Below, piece by piece: positions 1 through 7,431 of a DNA stretch of 41,214 nt. A model generated the notes under the pieces. The model searched no databases, was not told the DNA's origin, and worked only from the letters and a program-made list of their open reading frames with translations. The first letter of the stretch is position 1. The number at the start of each line of letters is the position of its first letter. The stretch is taken from assembly GCF_015207285.1 (NCBI RefSeq), contig NZ_JADEXD010000046.1, positions 1-41,214 of the forward strand. The letters run 5' to 3'. The position numbers were made by a program, and so were the translations under genes. This DNA comes from Tychonema sp. LEGE 07203. GTDB taxonomy: Bacteria > Cyanobacteriota > Cyanobacteriia > Cyanobacteriales > Microcoleaceae.

Positions 1-591
1 GTTGTTGATATAGGGAGCAAGAATTCAAAATCGATCGAGTCGATCGACTTGCGTTTGCTGGCAAATCCCCAAGCAAGGGCAACTGCTGTCGATATTTTTC
101 GAGATTCTTTGAAATTTGGGGGGAATCTACCTTTAGTTCCCAAAAAAACCTCAGAAAATCAATTTTTGCGGAATTTGATTGTTGTAGATGATGTTTTGAA
201 TTGCGAGTTTTTGGGCAATCACACTCCGGCAATTGCTGGGCCCGAAAAGTTTGGTTACGAATTGCAACTAATTGACGATCGCACAGAGACGATCGCCGAT
301 AATTCAAGTGCAGAGCATTTCTCTCCGACACTGCTGCAAATTTTCATTCGCGGTAATTGCTTCCGAGGCAGCGCGGGTTTAACCCAAGCCGCTAAAGATT
401 GGTTTAAAAAATTATTAAGAACGGGAGAACTGCAAGCTGTACTAATTTACGGTAGTCCCTACGTTTTAGAGCAATTTTTGCCACATTTATCGAACAGCAT
501 TCCTTATGTATTTTGTTTCGGGCAGATGCCCGCAGCCCAATCTCTCGCTTTAGAATTGCTGTTCGGCGCTGACAAAACCGGCAATCATTGA
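1..591 (+). CDS. C-terminal part of a cyanobacterial GH3 family glycosidase (beta-glucosidase / beta-N-acetylhexosaminidase type), 5' end outside the window
   Basis: The reading frame is open from base 1 to a TGA at 589-591, so the gene starts before the window; the TTG at 49 is not needed as a start. The 196 visible residues resemble the C-terminal domain that follows the catalytic barrel in cyanobacterial GH3 enzymes. I recognise the segments RLLANPQARATAVDIFRDS, NLIVVDDVLNCEFLG, IFIRGNCFRGSAGLT and IYGSPYVLEQFLP. Such enzymes hydrolyse beta-linked sugars or peptidoglycan-derived N-acetylglucosamine. The catalytic aspartate lies upstream and is not visible, so substrate cannot be judged. 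The assignment rests on recall of the family pattern. Confidence 0.72.
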   Translation, partial: VVDIGSKNSKSIESIDLRLLANPQARATAVDIFRDSLKFGGNLPLVPKKTSENQFLRNLIVVDDVLNCEFLGNHTPAIAGPEKFGYELQLIDDRTETIADNSSAEHFSPTLLQIFIRGNCFRGSAGLTQAAKDWFKKLLRTGELQAVLIYGSPYVLEQFLPHLSNSIPYVFCFGQMPAAQSLALELLFGADKTGNH

Positions 592-946
592 GTTGTTCGA
601 CTCCTGAATATTTCCTTTGCTGTCTCAGAACTTAAATCGATATACCCGGTTTCTCGCCAAAAATTTTGCTGGCTGCAGCAAAGCATTGAGAAACCGGGAA
701 TCGGGCACTGGTGTCTGAGTCCGGAATAAAGTTTTGTAGCAGATTTGCCTGTTAGCCTCGAACATCTGCCGCGTCTCAAAATCCGAAAACAGATCCGATT
801 GCTCGATCGTCATTTCTATAACTTTTTTAAATCTAGCGGTGAAGAGTATCTGTGTATACAGAAAAAAATAACTTACATATTCAGAAGTTTGGACTATATT
901 ATTACCAGGGCCATAAATTTTTTTAGTAAAACCTTGAGGGCGCATT
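592..946. other. 355-bp intergenic gap with an inverted repeat
   Basis: No convincing gene is present; short reading frames on both strands lack family resemblance. The gap holds the inverted repeat at 645-698 and, just before the next gene, an AT-rich stretch (about 860-930). A GAGG Shine-Dalgarno-like motif sits a few bases before the ATG at 947. Confidence 0.6.
645..698. repeat. Inverted repeat of the AAACCGGG family
   Basis: CCCGGTTTCTC at 645-655 is perfectly complementary to GAGAAACCGGG at 688-698, with a 32-base spacer. A related but longer inverted repeat with the same core occurs at 8749-8813, and degenerate relatives are seen near 1964-2030. This suggests a dispersed small palindromic repeat family rather than a gene-specific terminator, although it could act as a terminator for the upstream GH3 gene. 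Confidence 0.7.
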
Positions 947-1180
947 ATGATTCAGTCAACTATTCACCGACTCCGTTACTCTTTAGATGTGATCCAGGAT
1001 GAAGCGCGCCATCTCGTGCACGAGGGCGTACTTAGCCGGCAACAGCCTATCTACACGCTTTGTCAGTTCATCCCGCCCCGAGAATGGTCTTGCGTCGAGG
1101 TAGAACTAGAAAAATGCGACTTCTTGCTGCGCGATCGCATCGCTGACCTGATCGGTTCGGAAAGCTGGGACAATGACTAA
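947..1180 (+). CDS. DUF4327 family small cyanobacterial protein
   Basis: This 77-residue protein matches the cyanobacterial DUF4327 pattern as I recall it: an N-terminal YSLDVIQDEARHLV region, then RQQPIYTLCQFIPPREW, then LEKCDFLLRDRIADLI, ending in an acidic WDND. The function is unknown. No signal peptide or membrane segment is seen, so it should be cytoplasmic. The ATG at 947 is supported by a purine-rich GAGG motif just upstream and by agreement with the family's usual length of roughly 70 residues. It stands alone between the GH3 gene and a convergent gene. Confidence 0.8.
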   Translation: MIQSTIHRLRYSLDVIQDEARHLVHEGVLSRQQPIYTLCQFIPPREWSCVEVELEKCDFLLRDRIADLIGSESWDND

Positions 1181-1254
1181 AGTTGAGTTCTGTTAAATAA
1201 GTTTGCAAGTAAGTTTGCAAATAAAATCCGGCTGTGTTAAAGATGCTTGATTCT

Positions 1255-1662
1255 TTAATCCTGGGAATTTTCGGCGCGCAAATTTTCCAATTGAGCCCTG
1301 AGCGCTGCCATCTGTGCAGTTAATTCTTGAATCTCTTTTACGTCAGGCTGTACAACCGAATCGACAGGAGTGTCAGTGGCTGTATCTGATTGCTGGTGCG
1401 AGACGGATTCGTCATTAGGTGCATTCTCCCTCTCGCCCGGTTGAGAGAAAATTGTATCGACAAAATTCCGCGCTTCTCGATCGGTCATTTCTCCTTTTTC
1501 CAGCAACTCATCCGCGAGAAGGCTCAAATCTGACTGCTTGAGCTTGTCGAGATTTTCTTCTCGCTTTAAAGGATCTTGCAATGTTTCCATTAAAAAGGAA
1601 GTTGCACCTAAAGTCAGGTGAAATCCAGTTTGCAGCATTTGAGGCAGGTTGTCGGGATTCAT
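1255..1662 (-). CDS. Small coiled-coil protein, phasin-like, conserved in cyanobacteria (unknown function)
   Basis: This 135-residue protein has three visible parts: an N-terminal helical region (residues about 1-50) that includes LQTGFHLTLGATSFLMETLQ; a polar, probably disordered middle (about 75-105); and a C-terminal heptad-like helix (about 108-132) rich in Leu, Ala, Gln and Glu that should form a coiled coil. The layout recalls small phasin-like or scaffold proteins, but no catalytic motif is visible and I cannot name a family with confidence. It converges with the DUF4327 gene across a 74-bp spacer. The ATG at 1662 is the first in frame. Confidence 0.65.
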   Translation of the reverse strand: MNPDNLPQMLQTGFHLTLGATSFLMETLQDPLKREENLDKLKQSDLSLLADELLEKGEMTDREARNFVDTIFSQPGERENAPNDESVSHQQSDTATDTPVDSVVQPDVKEIQELTAQMAALRAQLENLRAENSQD

Positions 1663-2086
1663 CTACAGATGCCACTAAAACAACGTTGTTGCGAGTTTTT
1701 AGTTCGCGAATTTCGCACGGGCGGCTGGTTTACCGCTTCTCTAGGGATGCGAAGTTGTCGCCGGCGCGATCGCCCGGAGTCTGGGAAAGTCAGTCTCTGG
1801 GGGACGCTTTTGGTTTGCGAACATACTAACTTTACCATTACTTTGCAAATTGAGAAATGTCAAGTATAAAGTTTTGTAATCAGCGGTTGAAATATCCTCA
1901 CAGCAACGATCGATCGGTAAGTCGATTTGAGATTGAACAAGAGTTACCAACTCCGATGGCAGAAACCCCGTTTCTAGGAAAAATTGACCGCCAGAAACGA
2001 TAAATATAGGAAGAAATGCGGTTTCTAGCCCGTCGCAAGTGCATAAATCCGATTAATTTGAGATGGGATCGTTGAAGATTTGAGGT
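1663..2086. other. 424-bp intergenic gap, no supported gene
   Basis: Short reading frames exist on both strands (for example 1581-1829 plus and 1741-1950 minus), but they overlap one another and resemble no family. The right half contains GAAACCCCGTTTC near 1964 and GCGGTTTCT near 2020, degenerate relatives of the AAACCGGG palindromes at 645-698 and 8749-8813. The left part should contain the promoter of the minus-strand coiled-coil gene. Confidence 0.55.
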
Positions 2087-3220
2087 TCACGGATACAGCG
2101 CCTCGCCGGTGGAGGGATCAAAAATAAATAGCCGATCGAAGTCAAGTTGTACCGTCAGCCGATCGCCCGATCGGCAGCGAACACTGGCAGGTACTTGCAA
2201 CTGTACAGTAGTTTCAGCGCTCAACAAAGGCAAACTCGCCCGGATTAAAGTTTCTCGCCCCAGAGGTTCCACTACTTTTACCTCAACGTCGAGAGGGACT
2301 TTTTCTAAAGCCCAAAGATCCCTTTTCAAATCATCATTTTCTGCTGCTGACGGCGTAAAAAATTCTATATTTTCTGGACGGATGCCCAAATCAAATCCTT
2401 GTCCTTCCTTCGGGTGCAATCTTTTTTGAAGTGACGGCGGACAAGCTAAAAATTGATTTCCCAATTGAAACGATTCGTTAACATAAATTGCGGGCAAAAT
2501 GTTCATAGCCGGATTGCCTAAAAATGCAGCAACCATGCGGTTAGCAGGTTTAGCATAGATGCTTTGTGGGGAGCCGATTTGTTGAATTTTCCCCTTATTT
2601 AAGACTACAATCTTATCAGCTAAAGTCATCGCTTCTACTTGGTCGTGGGTAACGTAAACTGTGGTAATTCCCAGCCGTTGATGCAGTTGTTTGAGTTCCG
2701 CCCTAGTGTCGTCTCGCAGTTGGGAATCTAGGTTGGAAAGCGGTTCGTCTAAGAGGAAAACTTTGGGCGATCGGGCGATCGCCCTTCCCAGTGCTACCCG
2801 CTGCTGCTGTCCGCCTGATAGCTGTTTGGGCTTGCGGTTGAGGAGATGGTCGATCGAGAGCGATCGGGCTACAGTTTCGACTCTTTCTTTAATTCTTGCA
2901 GCATCAACATTCCGCATCCGCAACCCAAATGCCAGATTTTCTGCGACAGTCATGTGCGGGTAAAGCGCGTAATTTTGAAACACCATTGCTACATCCCGCT
3001 GTCTCGCCGGAATATTGTTAACTAAATTATCTCCAATATAAAGATTGCCAGAATTTGCAGTTTCCAAACCCGCTATCGTCCGCATAATTGTCGATTTCCC
3101 GCAGCCGGAAGGCCCGACCAAAACCCAAAATTCTCCATCCGGAATTTTGAAACTTATATTTTCGATCGCGGTGACGTTTTGGTAGCGTTTGGTAATATTT
3201 TCTAAACGAACGTTTGCCAT
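2087..3220 (-). CDS. ABC transporter ATP-binding protein, MalK/UgpC/MsmX type
   Basis: The 377-residue protein is an ABC ATPase that energises import through partner permeases at the inner face of the plasma membrane. Visible motifs are Walker A GPSGCGKST (about residues 37-45), the Q-loop in AMVFQNYALYPHMT, the signature LSGGQQQRVALGRA, Walker B KVFLLDEPLSNLD and the H-loop in VYVTHDQVEAMTLAD. The C-terminal third (from about residue 240) is the TOBE regulatory domain typical of carbohydrate-import ATPases; IGSPQSIYAKPANRMVAAFL marks the junction. Length fits the family (360-380). No binding protein or permease gene is adjacent, so it is an orphan that may serve several sugar or osmolyte importers; the substrate is not determined. 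Confidence 0.93.
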   Translation of the reverse strand: MANVRLENITKRYQNVTAIENISFKIPDGEFWVLVGPSGCGKSTIMRTIAGLETANSGNLYIGDNLVNNIPARQRDVAMVFQNYALYPHMTVAENLAFGLRMRNVDAARIKERVETVARSLSIDHLLNRKPKQLSGGQQQRVALGRAIARSPKVFLLDEPLSNLDSQLRDDTRAELKQLHQRLGITTVYVTHDQVEAMTLADKIVVLNKGKIQQIGSPQSIYAKPANRMVAAFLGNPAMNILPAIYVNESFQLGNQFLACPPSLQKRLHPKEGQGFDLGIRPENIEFFTPSAAENDDLKRDLWALEKVPLDVEVKVVEPLGRETLIRASLPLLSAETTVQLQVPASVRCRSGDRLTVQLDFDRLFIFDPSTGEALYP

Positions 3221-3254
3221 TTGTTAATTGTTAATTGTTAATTGTTAGTAGCTT

Positions 3255-3762
3255 TTAACTTGTGTATTCCCAAAGCTTGTTTGACAGGAAAAATGTGCGG
3301 GCTAATTCTTCAACTGTCGGCATCAATTCAGCTTGGCGGAACCCTGCCACCAAAAAACGATAATATCCAGAGAGTACCATCTTTTTTGCCTTTGAAGCGT
3401 TCCCAAACAGTATCGCCTAATTGACGGGAATCTTTGAGGATCGATCGCACATTATAAAGTTTATCAGTCGCCCAAACCAATCTGACCGAGCTAGAAGCTG
3501 TGAGAATGCGATCGATCGCTGTGACGGTATCGCCAAACCGGCGGCGGATGGCTTCGCCGGTGGTGGGGCCGCCTCGATTTGCGATCGCGTCGCGAAACAA
3601 ACGTGCGATCGGCTCATCTTCCGAAGCCCCCTATTCTCAAGCTATACTAGCAGTGCCCAACAAATGGGCCGTGTAAGGAACGCCGCCACCTTTACAAACT
3701 CAAATAGCGTGCAACTCGGCGGCCTAGGTGAGGGCTTCGGAAAAACGGTTTGAAAGAATCAT
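3255..3762 (-). pseudogene. Decayed HD-domain hydrolase (RelA/SpoT-hydrolase-like) pseudogene
   Basis: Reading minus from an ATG at 3762-3760, one frame spells a recognisable HD-domain protein broken by four stop codons: TAG 3724-3726, TGA 3700-3702, TGA 3637-3639 and TAG 3631-3633. Conserved pieces include GGGVPYTAHLLGTASIA, GASEDEPIARLFRDAIANR (the HD pair now reads RD), GEAIRRRFGDTVTAI and RLVWATDKLYNVRSILKD. About 25-30 residues seem deleted between VTAI and the SVRLV region (near 3505-3520), where the family has a basic WRERKEAYI-type segment. A frameshift near 3370 moves the end into another frame that reads GYYRFLVAGFRQAEL and stops at 3255-3257. An AGAAGGA remnant precedes the old start. 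The family assignment is from memory. Confidence 0.8.
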
Positions 3763-3948
3763 GAAAGTCATCCTTCTGAATTGCTATGATATATAAATTG
3801 TATAGCCAAGTTGAATAGAAAGAAATAAAAAAACAATTTTTTGTTTCGATAGCTGATATCAACTAGCCTGAAAATAGAATCAAGTCATCAAACGCGATCG
3901 CTCTTCGATCGCCCCTCAACTTAGAATCATCAAACAGAGGTTTCGCTC

Positions 3949-4572
3949 GTGACAGCCACTACAATTTTACCCAAAACAGCCGACACAAAATTAGATCCCA
4001 AATCACAGCCGCCCGTAGAAAATACAGCAGAAATTCAACCAGAATCCGAGCCACAAAAAGTCATATCTCTCGAAGATTTTTTAGTCAAGCCTGCTGATAG
4101 AAAGGAGTGGGTTGACGGCAACTTAGTGGAGAAAACAGGAATCACATTCAAGCACGGTCTGGCTCAAGTCAATCTAGCTACTTGCTGGAAAAATTACAAA
4201 GATTCCAGCGCACAGGGAGGAGAAGTTGTTACAGAAGTCCGTTGCCGCACTAGCAAACAAGGCCGCCGTCCCGATGTCGCTTACATCACTCCCGAACTGC
4301 TGCAACAAGCAGGCAATTTTACAGCATTATCCCAAAGTTTTCCCCTGATAGCAGAAGTTGCTTCCCCCGAAGACAGCGGGGAAGAATTATTTGCCAAAGC
4401 TCAAGAATATTTGGCATCAGGTTGTTTAGAAGTTTGGCTGCTGTTTCCTGAAGCTAGATTAGTATTTGTGAATGCAGGAAAAAACTGGCTGTTGTTTGAT
4501 TCGGATGAAATCGTTAACACTCAAAGGGTACTTCCAGGTTTTAGCGTAGCTGTCAGCGAATTATTAGCATAA
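3949..4572 (+). CDS. Uma2 family (DUF820) PD-(D/E)XK endonuclease-like protein
   Basis: This 207-residue protein fits the Uma2/DUF820 family, which is greatly expanded in filamentous cyanobacteria and has a restriction-endonuclease-like fold; cellular roles are mostly unknown. Residues 1-45 form a polar, low-complexity extension. The core begins at SLEDFLVKPADRKEWVDG, followed by GRRPDVAYITPELL, LIAEVASPEDSGEELFAKAQ and YLASGCLEVWLLFP, the usual order around the predicted active site (Asp in RRPDV, Glu in IAEVASP, Lys in the following helix). The start is a GTG. The gene precedes thyX on the same strand, but a functional link is not implied. Confidence 0.88.
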   Translation: MTATTILPKTADTKLDPKSQPPVENTAEIQPESEPQKVISLEDFLVKPADRKEWVDGNLVEKTGITFKHGLAQVNLATCWKNYKDSSAQGGEVVTEVRCRTSKQGRRPDVAYITPELLQQAGNFTALSQSFPLIAEVASPEDSGEELFAKAQEYLASGCLEVWLLFPEARLVFVNAGKNWLLFDSDEIVNTQRVLPGFSVAVSELLA

Positions 4573-4608
4573 TAAACTTGCCAAGAATGTCATCTTATGA
4601 AATAATCT

Positions 4609-5379
4609 ATGATGTCGCAATTTCCAACTATAGGGATTTTCAAAAATAAACATCTAATGGATAGATTCAGAGTAGAAGTTATTTCTCAAACACCAAATCC
4701 TCAGCAAGTAGTTTATGCTGCACTCCATCAAGACTATACTGAGAATTTCGTATTTGACGAGCGGGATTCGTGGCCGTCTGAGGCAGAATGTGGAGAAATT
4801 ATCGTCAAAAGGCTCCTCGCAGGCGATCGGGGACATTACGGCCCCCTAGAGCATCCCCAAATTATCTTCAATTGCGGGTACTTTCCCCACAGCGTCATGC
4901 AGCAAGCCAGGACACATCGCGTAGGAGTATCATTTGACGTGCAATCCCTGCGCTACACGGGAAATCAATTTCTGGATGCAGCAGCCGGCAAAAAAGATAT
5001 CGAAGATATTTTTTACCTGCGTCCAGTAGATTATTATACAGACCGCGAAGGCAAAAAATACTACTATTCTCCCGAACAAAGACAAAAAGATTTAGAGTGG
5101 TGTCTAGAAGCCGCTAAACGTTACAAAATAGACTTCGACGGCGGAATGTCCGAAGAACACGCCAGAGGCAAATTACCCTTTGACTACCGCCAGCATTTTG
5201 TAGTCAGCTTCAATCTCAGGTCTTTCCTGCATTTTTCCGACTTAAGAAACAAGAAAAATGCTCAACTAGAAATTCAAAAACTCTGCGAAATGATGTGGCC
5301 TCACTTTGAAAATTGGGCCCCCGACATTGCCAAGTGGTACACAGCTACTCGTCTCGGAAAAGCCAGACTAGCGCCGTAA
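4609..5379 (+). CDS. thyX: FAD-dependent thymidylate synthase ThyX
   Basis: ThyX methylates dUMP to dTMP using methylenetetrahydrofolate and reduced FAD, replacing ThyA. The 256-residue product carries the ThyX signature as RTHRVGVSFDVQSLRYTG at residues 101-118, preceded by GHYGPLEHPQIIF; histidines in that segment belong to the flavin-binding region of the family. The C-terminal LRSFLHFSDLRNKKNAQLEIQ region (split by other residues in nearby positions) is also typical. Two ATG codons are adjacent at 4609 and 4612; the first is used here. The next two genes on the strand encode dUTPase and dCMP deaminase, both of which make dUMP, so the three form a coherent thymidylate pathway. Confidence 0.95.
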   Translation: MMSQFPTIGIFKNKHLMDRFRVEVISQTPNPQQVVYAALHQDYTENFVFDERDSWPSEAECGEIIVKRLLAGDRGHYGPLEHPQIIFNCGYFPHSVMQQARTHRVGVSFDVQSLRYTGNQFLDAAAGKKDIEDIFYLRPVDYYTDREGKKYYYSPEQRQKDLEWCLEAAKRYKIDFDGGMSEEHARGKLPFDYRQHFVVSFNLRSFLHFSDLRNKKNAQLEIQKLCEMMWPHFENWAPDIAKWYTATRLGKARLAP

Positions 5380-5537
5380 TAATTGCCATCATCGAAATTA
5401 TTCATCTCTCTCTCTTCTCCTCCTCTGTGTCCTCTGCGCCAAGAGCGGTTAAATCATTCCGATACAACTGAAGTTGGGATAGCTAAAAACTTTTGTTTCT
5501 TATCATTCTTTCTTCTTCCTTCCACTCACAAAACAAA

Positions 5538-5972
5538 ATGAAACTAAAAATCCTGCAACTCCATGAATCAGCCATAATTCCCCAATATGCCCATGATACT
5601 GATGCTGGATTGGACTTATTTTCTATAGATGAATTAGAAATAACTCCGGCAAAAAGCCAGTTAATTCATACAGGGATATCCATAGAATTACCAGAAAAAA
5701 CAGAAGCCCAAATTCGTCCCAGAAGCGGTTTAGCTCTCAAGCACCAAATCACCGTACTCAATTCACCAGGAACCATAGATGAGGGCTATCGAGGCGAAAT
5801 CAAAGTCATCTTAATCAATCACGGTAAAACTTCCTTTCAAGTCACAAAAGGCATGAAAATTGCTCAAATGGTAATCGCACCAGTAATTCACGCCGAAATT
5901 GAAGAAGTTAAAATGTTAAGTTCCAGCTCTAGGGGAGATAATGGATTTGGCTCGACTGGAATTTCCCAATAA
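5538..5972 (+). CDS. dut: Deoxyuridine 5'-triphosphate nucleotidohydrolase (dUTPase)
   Basis: dUTPase hydrolyses dUTP to dUMP and pyrophosphate, supplying the ThyX substrate and keeping uracil out of DNA. All five trimeric-dUTPase motifs are visible in the 144-residue chain: DAGLDLFS (22-29), PRSGLALK (61-68), [14 protein letters not shown] (78-91) with the catalytic Asp81, GMKIAQMVI (105-113), and the C-terminal arm [10 protein letters not shown] (132-141). The start at 5538 is preferred over an upstream ATG at 5493, whose 15 extra residues precede the usual MKLKIL-type N-terminus. It lies 158 bp after thyX and 38 bp before the dCMP deaminase gene. Confidence 0.95.
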   Translation: MKLKILQLHESAIIPQYAHDTDAGLDLFSIDELEITPAKSQLIHTGISIELPEKTEAQIRPRSGLALKHQITVLNSPGTIDEGYRGEIKVILINHGKTSFQVTKGMKIAQMVIAPVIHAEIEEVKMLSSSSRGDNGFGSTGISQ

Positions 5973-6010
5973 ATCCCTCGTCTGAATATCATTCTAATTC
6001 TACATTTTAA

Positions 6011-6583
6011 ATGAACATCAACACACCAGATAACTACGAACCCCCTCACAGACCAAATTGGGACGAATACTTTTTAATGTTGGCAAAATTGGCTGCTACT
6101 CGATCGACTTGTCTGGCATTTCCCGTGGGTGCGGTAATCGCTAAAGACAGGCAAGTTTTAGCCACGGGTTACAACGGATCGCCGTCGGGTTCGGCACACT
6201 GCACGGCTCAAGGCTTCTGCTATCCTGGTTTGAGCAGTTGCGACGCCAGCAAAATTTTGCCGTCGCGGGCGGTTCATGCAGAAGCAAATGCGATCGCCAA
6301 AGCGGCCAAACACGGGATATCTACCGCTGGATCTAGCATTTACGTGACTTTAGAACCCTGCATTTATTGTTTGAAATTAATCATTTCTGCAGGCATTCGC
6401 GAAGTTTTTTATGAAACAGTTTTTAACAGCGGAGAAAAAGCTGAGTTGAGAGATTCTTTTATCGCTGAAGGTATTGTTGAGTTCACACAAATTAAGCTAT
6501 CTGAAGATACAGCAAATAGAGCAGCTTCATTTCTCCTGCATCCTACGTCTGTTCCAAAAGGCGATCGACCATTTGGTTCGTAG
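6011..6583 (+). CDS. Zinc-dependent dCMP deaminase (ComEB type)
   Basis: The 190-residue product belongs to the cytidine/deoxycytidylate deaminase superfamily. The zinc site is visible as HAEANA (His89-Ala90-Glu91) and PCIYC (residues 116-120), with the substrate-binding GYNGSPSGSAHC segment (53-64) characteristic of dCMP deaminases. The reaction is dCMP to dUMP plus ammonia. Combined with the upstream dut and thyX genes it provides both routes to dUMP followed by methylation. The C-terminal 25 residues are poorly conserved. No obvious terminator follows; a MITE-like element begins 17 bp downstream. Confidence 0.92.
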   Translation: MNINTPDNYEPPHRPNWDEYFLMLAKLAATRSTCLAFPVGAVIAKDRQVLATGYNGSPSGSAHCTAQGFCYPGLSSCDASKILPSRAVHAEANAIAKAAKHGISTAGSSIYVTLEPCIYCLKLIISAGIREVFYETVFNSGEKAELRDSFIAEGIVEFTQIKLSEDTANRAASFLLHPTSVPKGDRPFGS

Positions 6584-6600
6584 TGGGGATTTTAGGATCG

Positions 6601-6732
6601 AAAACTTAATAACTTAAGCATCTCCTACAGTCCTCTATCTCGTAAGTTGCGAGAAAGAAGGAGGCAGAGCCTCCGGATCTGCATTACCAGGCAGAGCCTG
6701 GTAACGAGAAATCGCTTAAGTTATTAAATTTT
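6601..6732. repeat. MITE-like element with 19-bp terminal inverted repeats and three internal hairpins
   Basis: Bases 6601-6619 and 6714-6732 are inverted copies with one mismatch (core TTAATAACTTAAGC). Inside are three perfect stem-loops: TCTCG/CGAGA at 6638-6654, GAGGC-AGA-GCCTC at 6661-6673, and TTACCAGGC-AGA-GCCTGGTAA at 6684-6704. It has no coding capacity. The GGCAGAGCC hairpin core resembles dispersed repeats I recall from filamentous cyanobacterial genomes. No target-site duplication was established. Confidence 0.75.
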
Positions 6733-6760
6733 CATTCCTTAGTCCGCATTCAGAATTTAA

Positions 6761-6858
6761 CAGTCAACAGTCAACAGTCAACAGTCAACAGTCAACAGTC
6801 AACAGTCAACAGTCAACAGTCAACAGTCAACAGTCAACAGTCAACATTCAACATTCAA
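6761..6858. repeat. Heptanucleotide tandem array CAGTCAA, 12 perfect copies plus 2 degenerate
   Basis: Bases 6761-6844 are exactly twelve CAGTCAA units, followed by two CATTCAA units at 6845-6858. The array runs into the stop region of the minus-strand gene ending at 6855. It is the longest perfect example of the short tandem heptamers found throughout this window. Confidence 0.97.
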
Positions 6859-7361
6859 TCAAACTCATTCACAGCTTGCAAATAGTCGATCGCCGCATCT
6901 ATTCTCGAAGAATACTTAAAAGCAAACTGATCGAACCAATATCTCTCATCGGAATTTTTATCCAACTTTTTCAGCCAAACCTGAGCTTGCCTAACCTTCT
7001 GCCTGCGGGTTTGGATGTCTAACTCTGACTGCACAATCTTTTCTGGGGGTTGCGGTGCTAGTGCATTCACTTCTTGAGCTTTATTTTCTGCTTTTTGCGG
7101 AGACTTAAGCGGTTTTTGTGCAGCAACTTCTTGATTTTTATTTTGTGCTTCGCATTCAGCCTTAATTTCAGCTAAATCCTTGTCTAAAGCACCAGCATAC
7201 AAATTTATATCTGTTGTTTTTAATGTTTGAGTTGACGGCACTGCTGCTGGTGGTGAAAGCGGTTGTGCTTCCACCGGCGGCTGACTTTTTAGCTCGCGAA
7301 GTTTTTGAGACGCTTGATATTCTGCCTTAAGTTCAGCTAACAGCCGATCGATCGATTCCAT
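6855..7361 (-). CDS. Coiled-coil protein, possibly Slr1339-type salt-stress family
   Basis: The 168-residue protein starts with MESIDRLLAELKAEYQAS, has a long polar middle rich in Gln, Pro, Ala and Lys (about residues 25-105) and ends with a conserved-looking helical block: RQAQVWLKKLDKNS, YWFDQFAFKYSSRIDAA, DYLQAVNEF. This start-and-end pattern matches my recollection of cyanobacterial proteins named after Slr1339 and linked to salt stress, but that name is uncertain. No catalytic motif or membrane segment is visible. Its C-terminal codons overlap the end of the heptamer array. It lies 70 bp downstream of the VWA gene on the same strand and may be cotranscribed with it. Confidence 0.6.
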   Translation of the reverse strand: MESIDRLLAELKAEYQASQKLRELKSQPPVEAQPLSPPAAVPSTQTLKTTDINLYAGALDKDLAEIKAECEAQNKNQEVAAQKPLKSPQKAENKAQEVNALAPQPPEKIVQSELDIQTRRQKVRQAQVWLKKLDKNSDERYWFDQFAFKYSSRIDAAIDYLQAVNEFD

Positions 7362-7431
7362 AAATTAAACCCCTCTAAAAAAATGCTTCCCAGCAACCAG
7401 GCACAAATATAATCCCGCACAATTCGCCCCC

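Noticed and set aside
1581-1950. Several short ORFs on both strands upstream of the coiled-coil gene
   Set aside because: They overlap each other and the real gene's promoter side; no motif or ribosome binding site support.
3421-3753. 110-codon plus-strand ORF over the HD pseudogene
   Set aside because: It is the antisense shadow of the decayed HD-hydrolase gene, whose protein signature is on the minus strand.
5493-5537. Extended dUTPase start
   Set aside because: The 15 additional residues precede the conserved MKLKIL start and have no ribosome binding site.
6761-6858. CRISPR-like array
   Set aside because: The repeat unit is 7 bp with no spacers; it is a simple heptamer array, as are the other arrays in the window.
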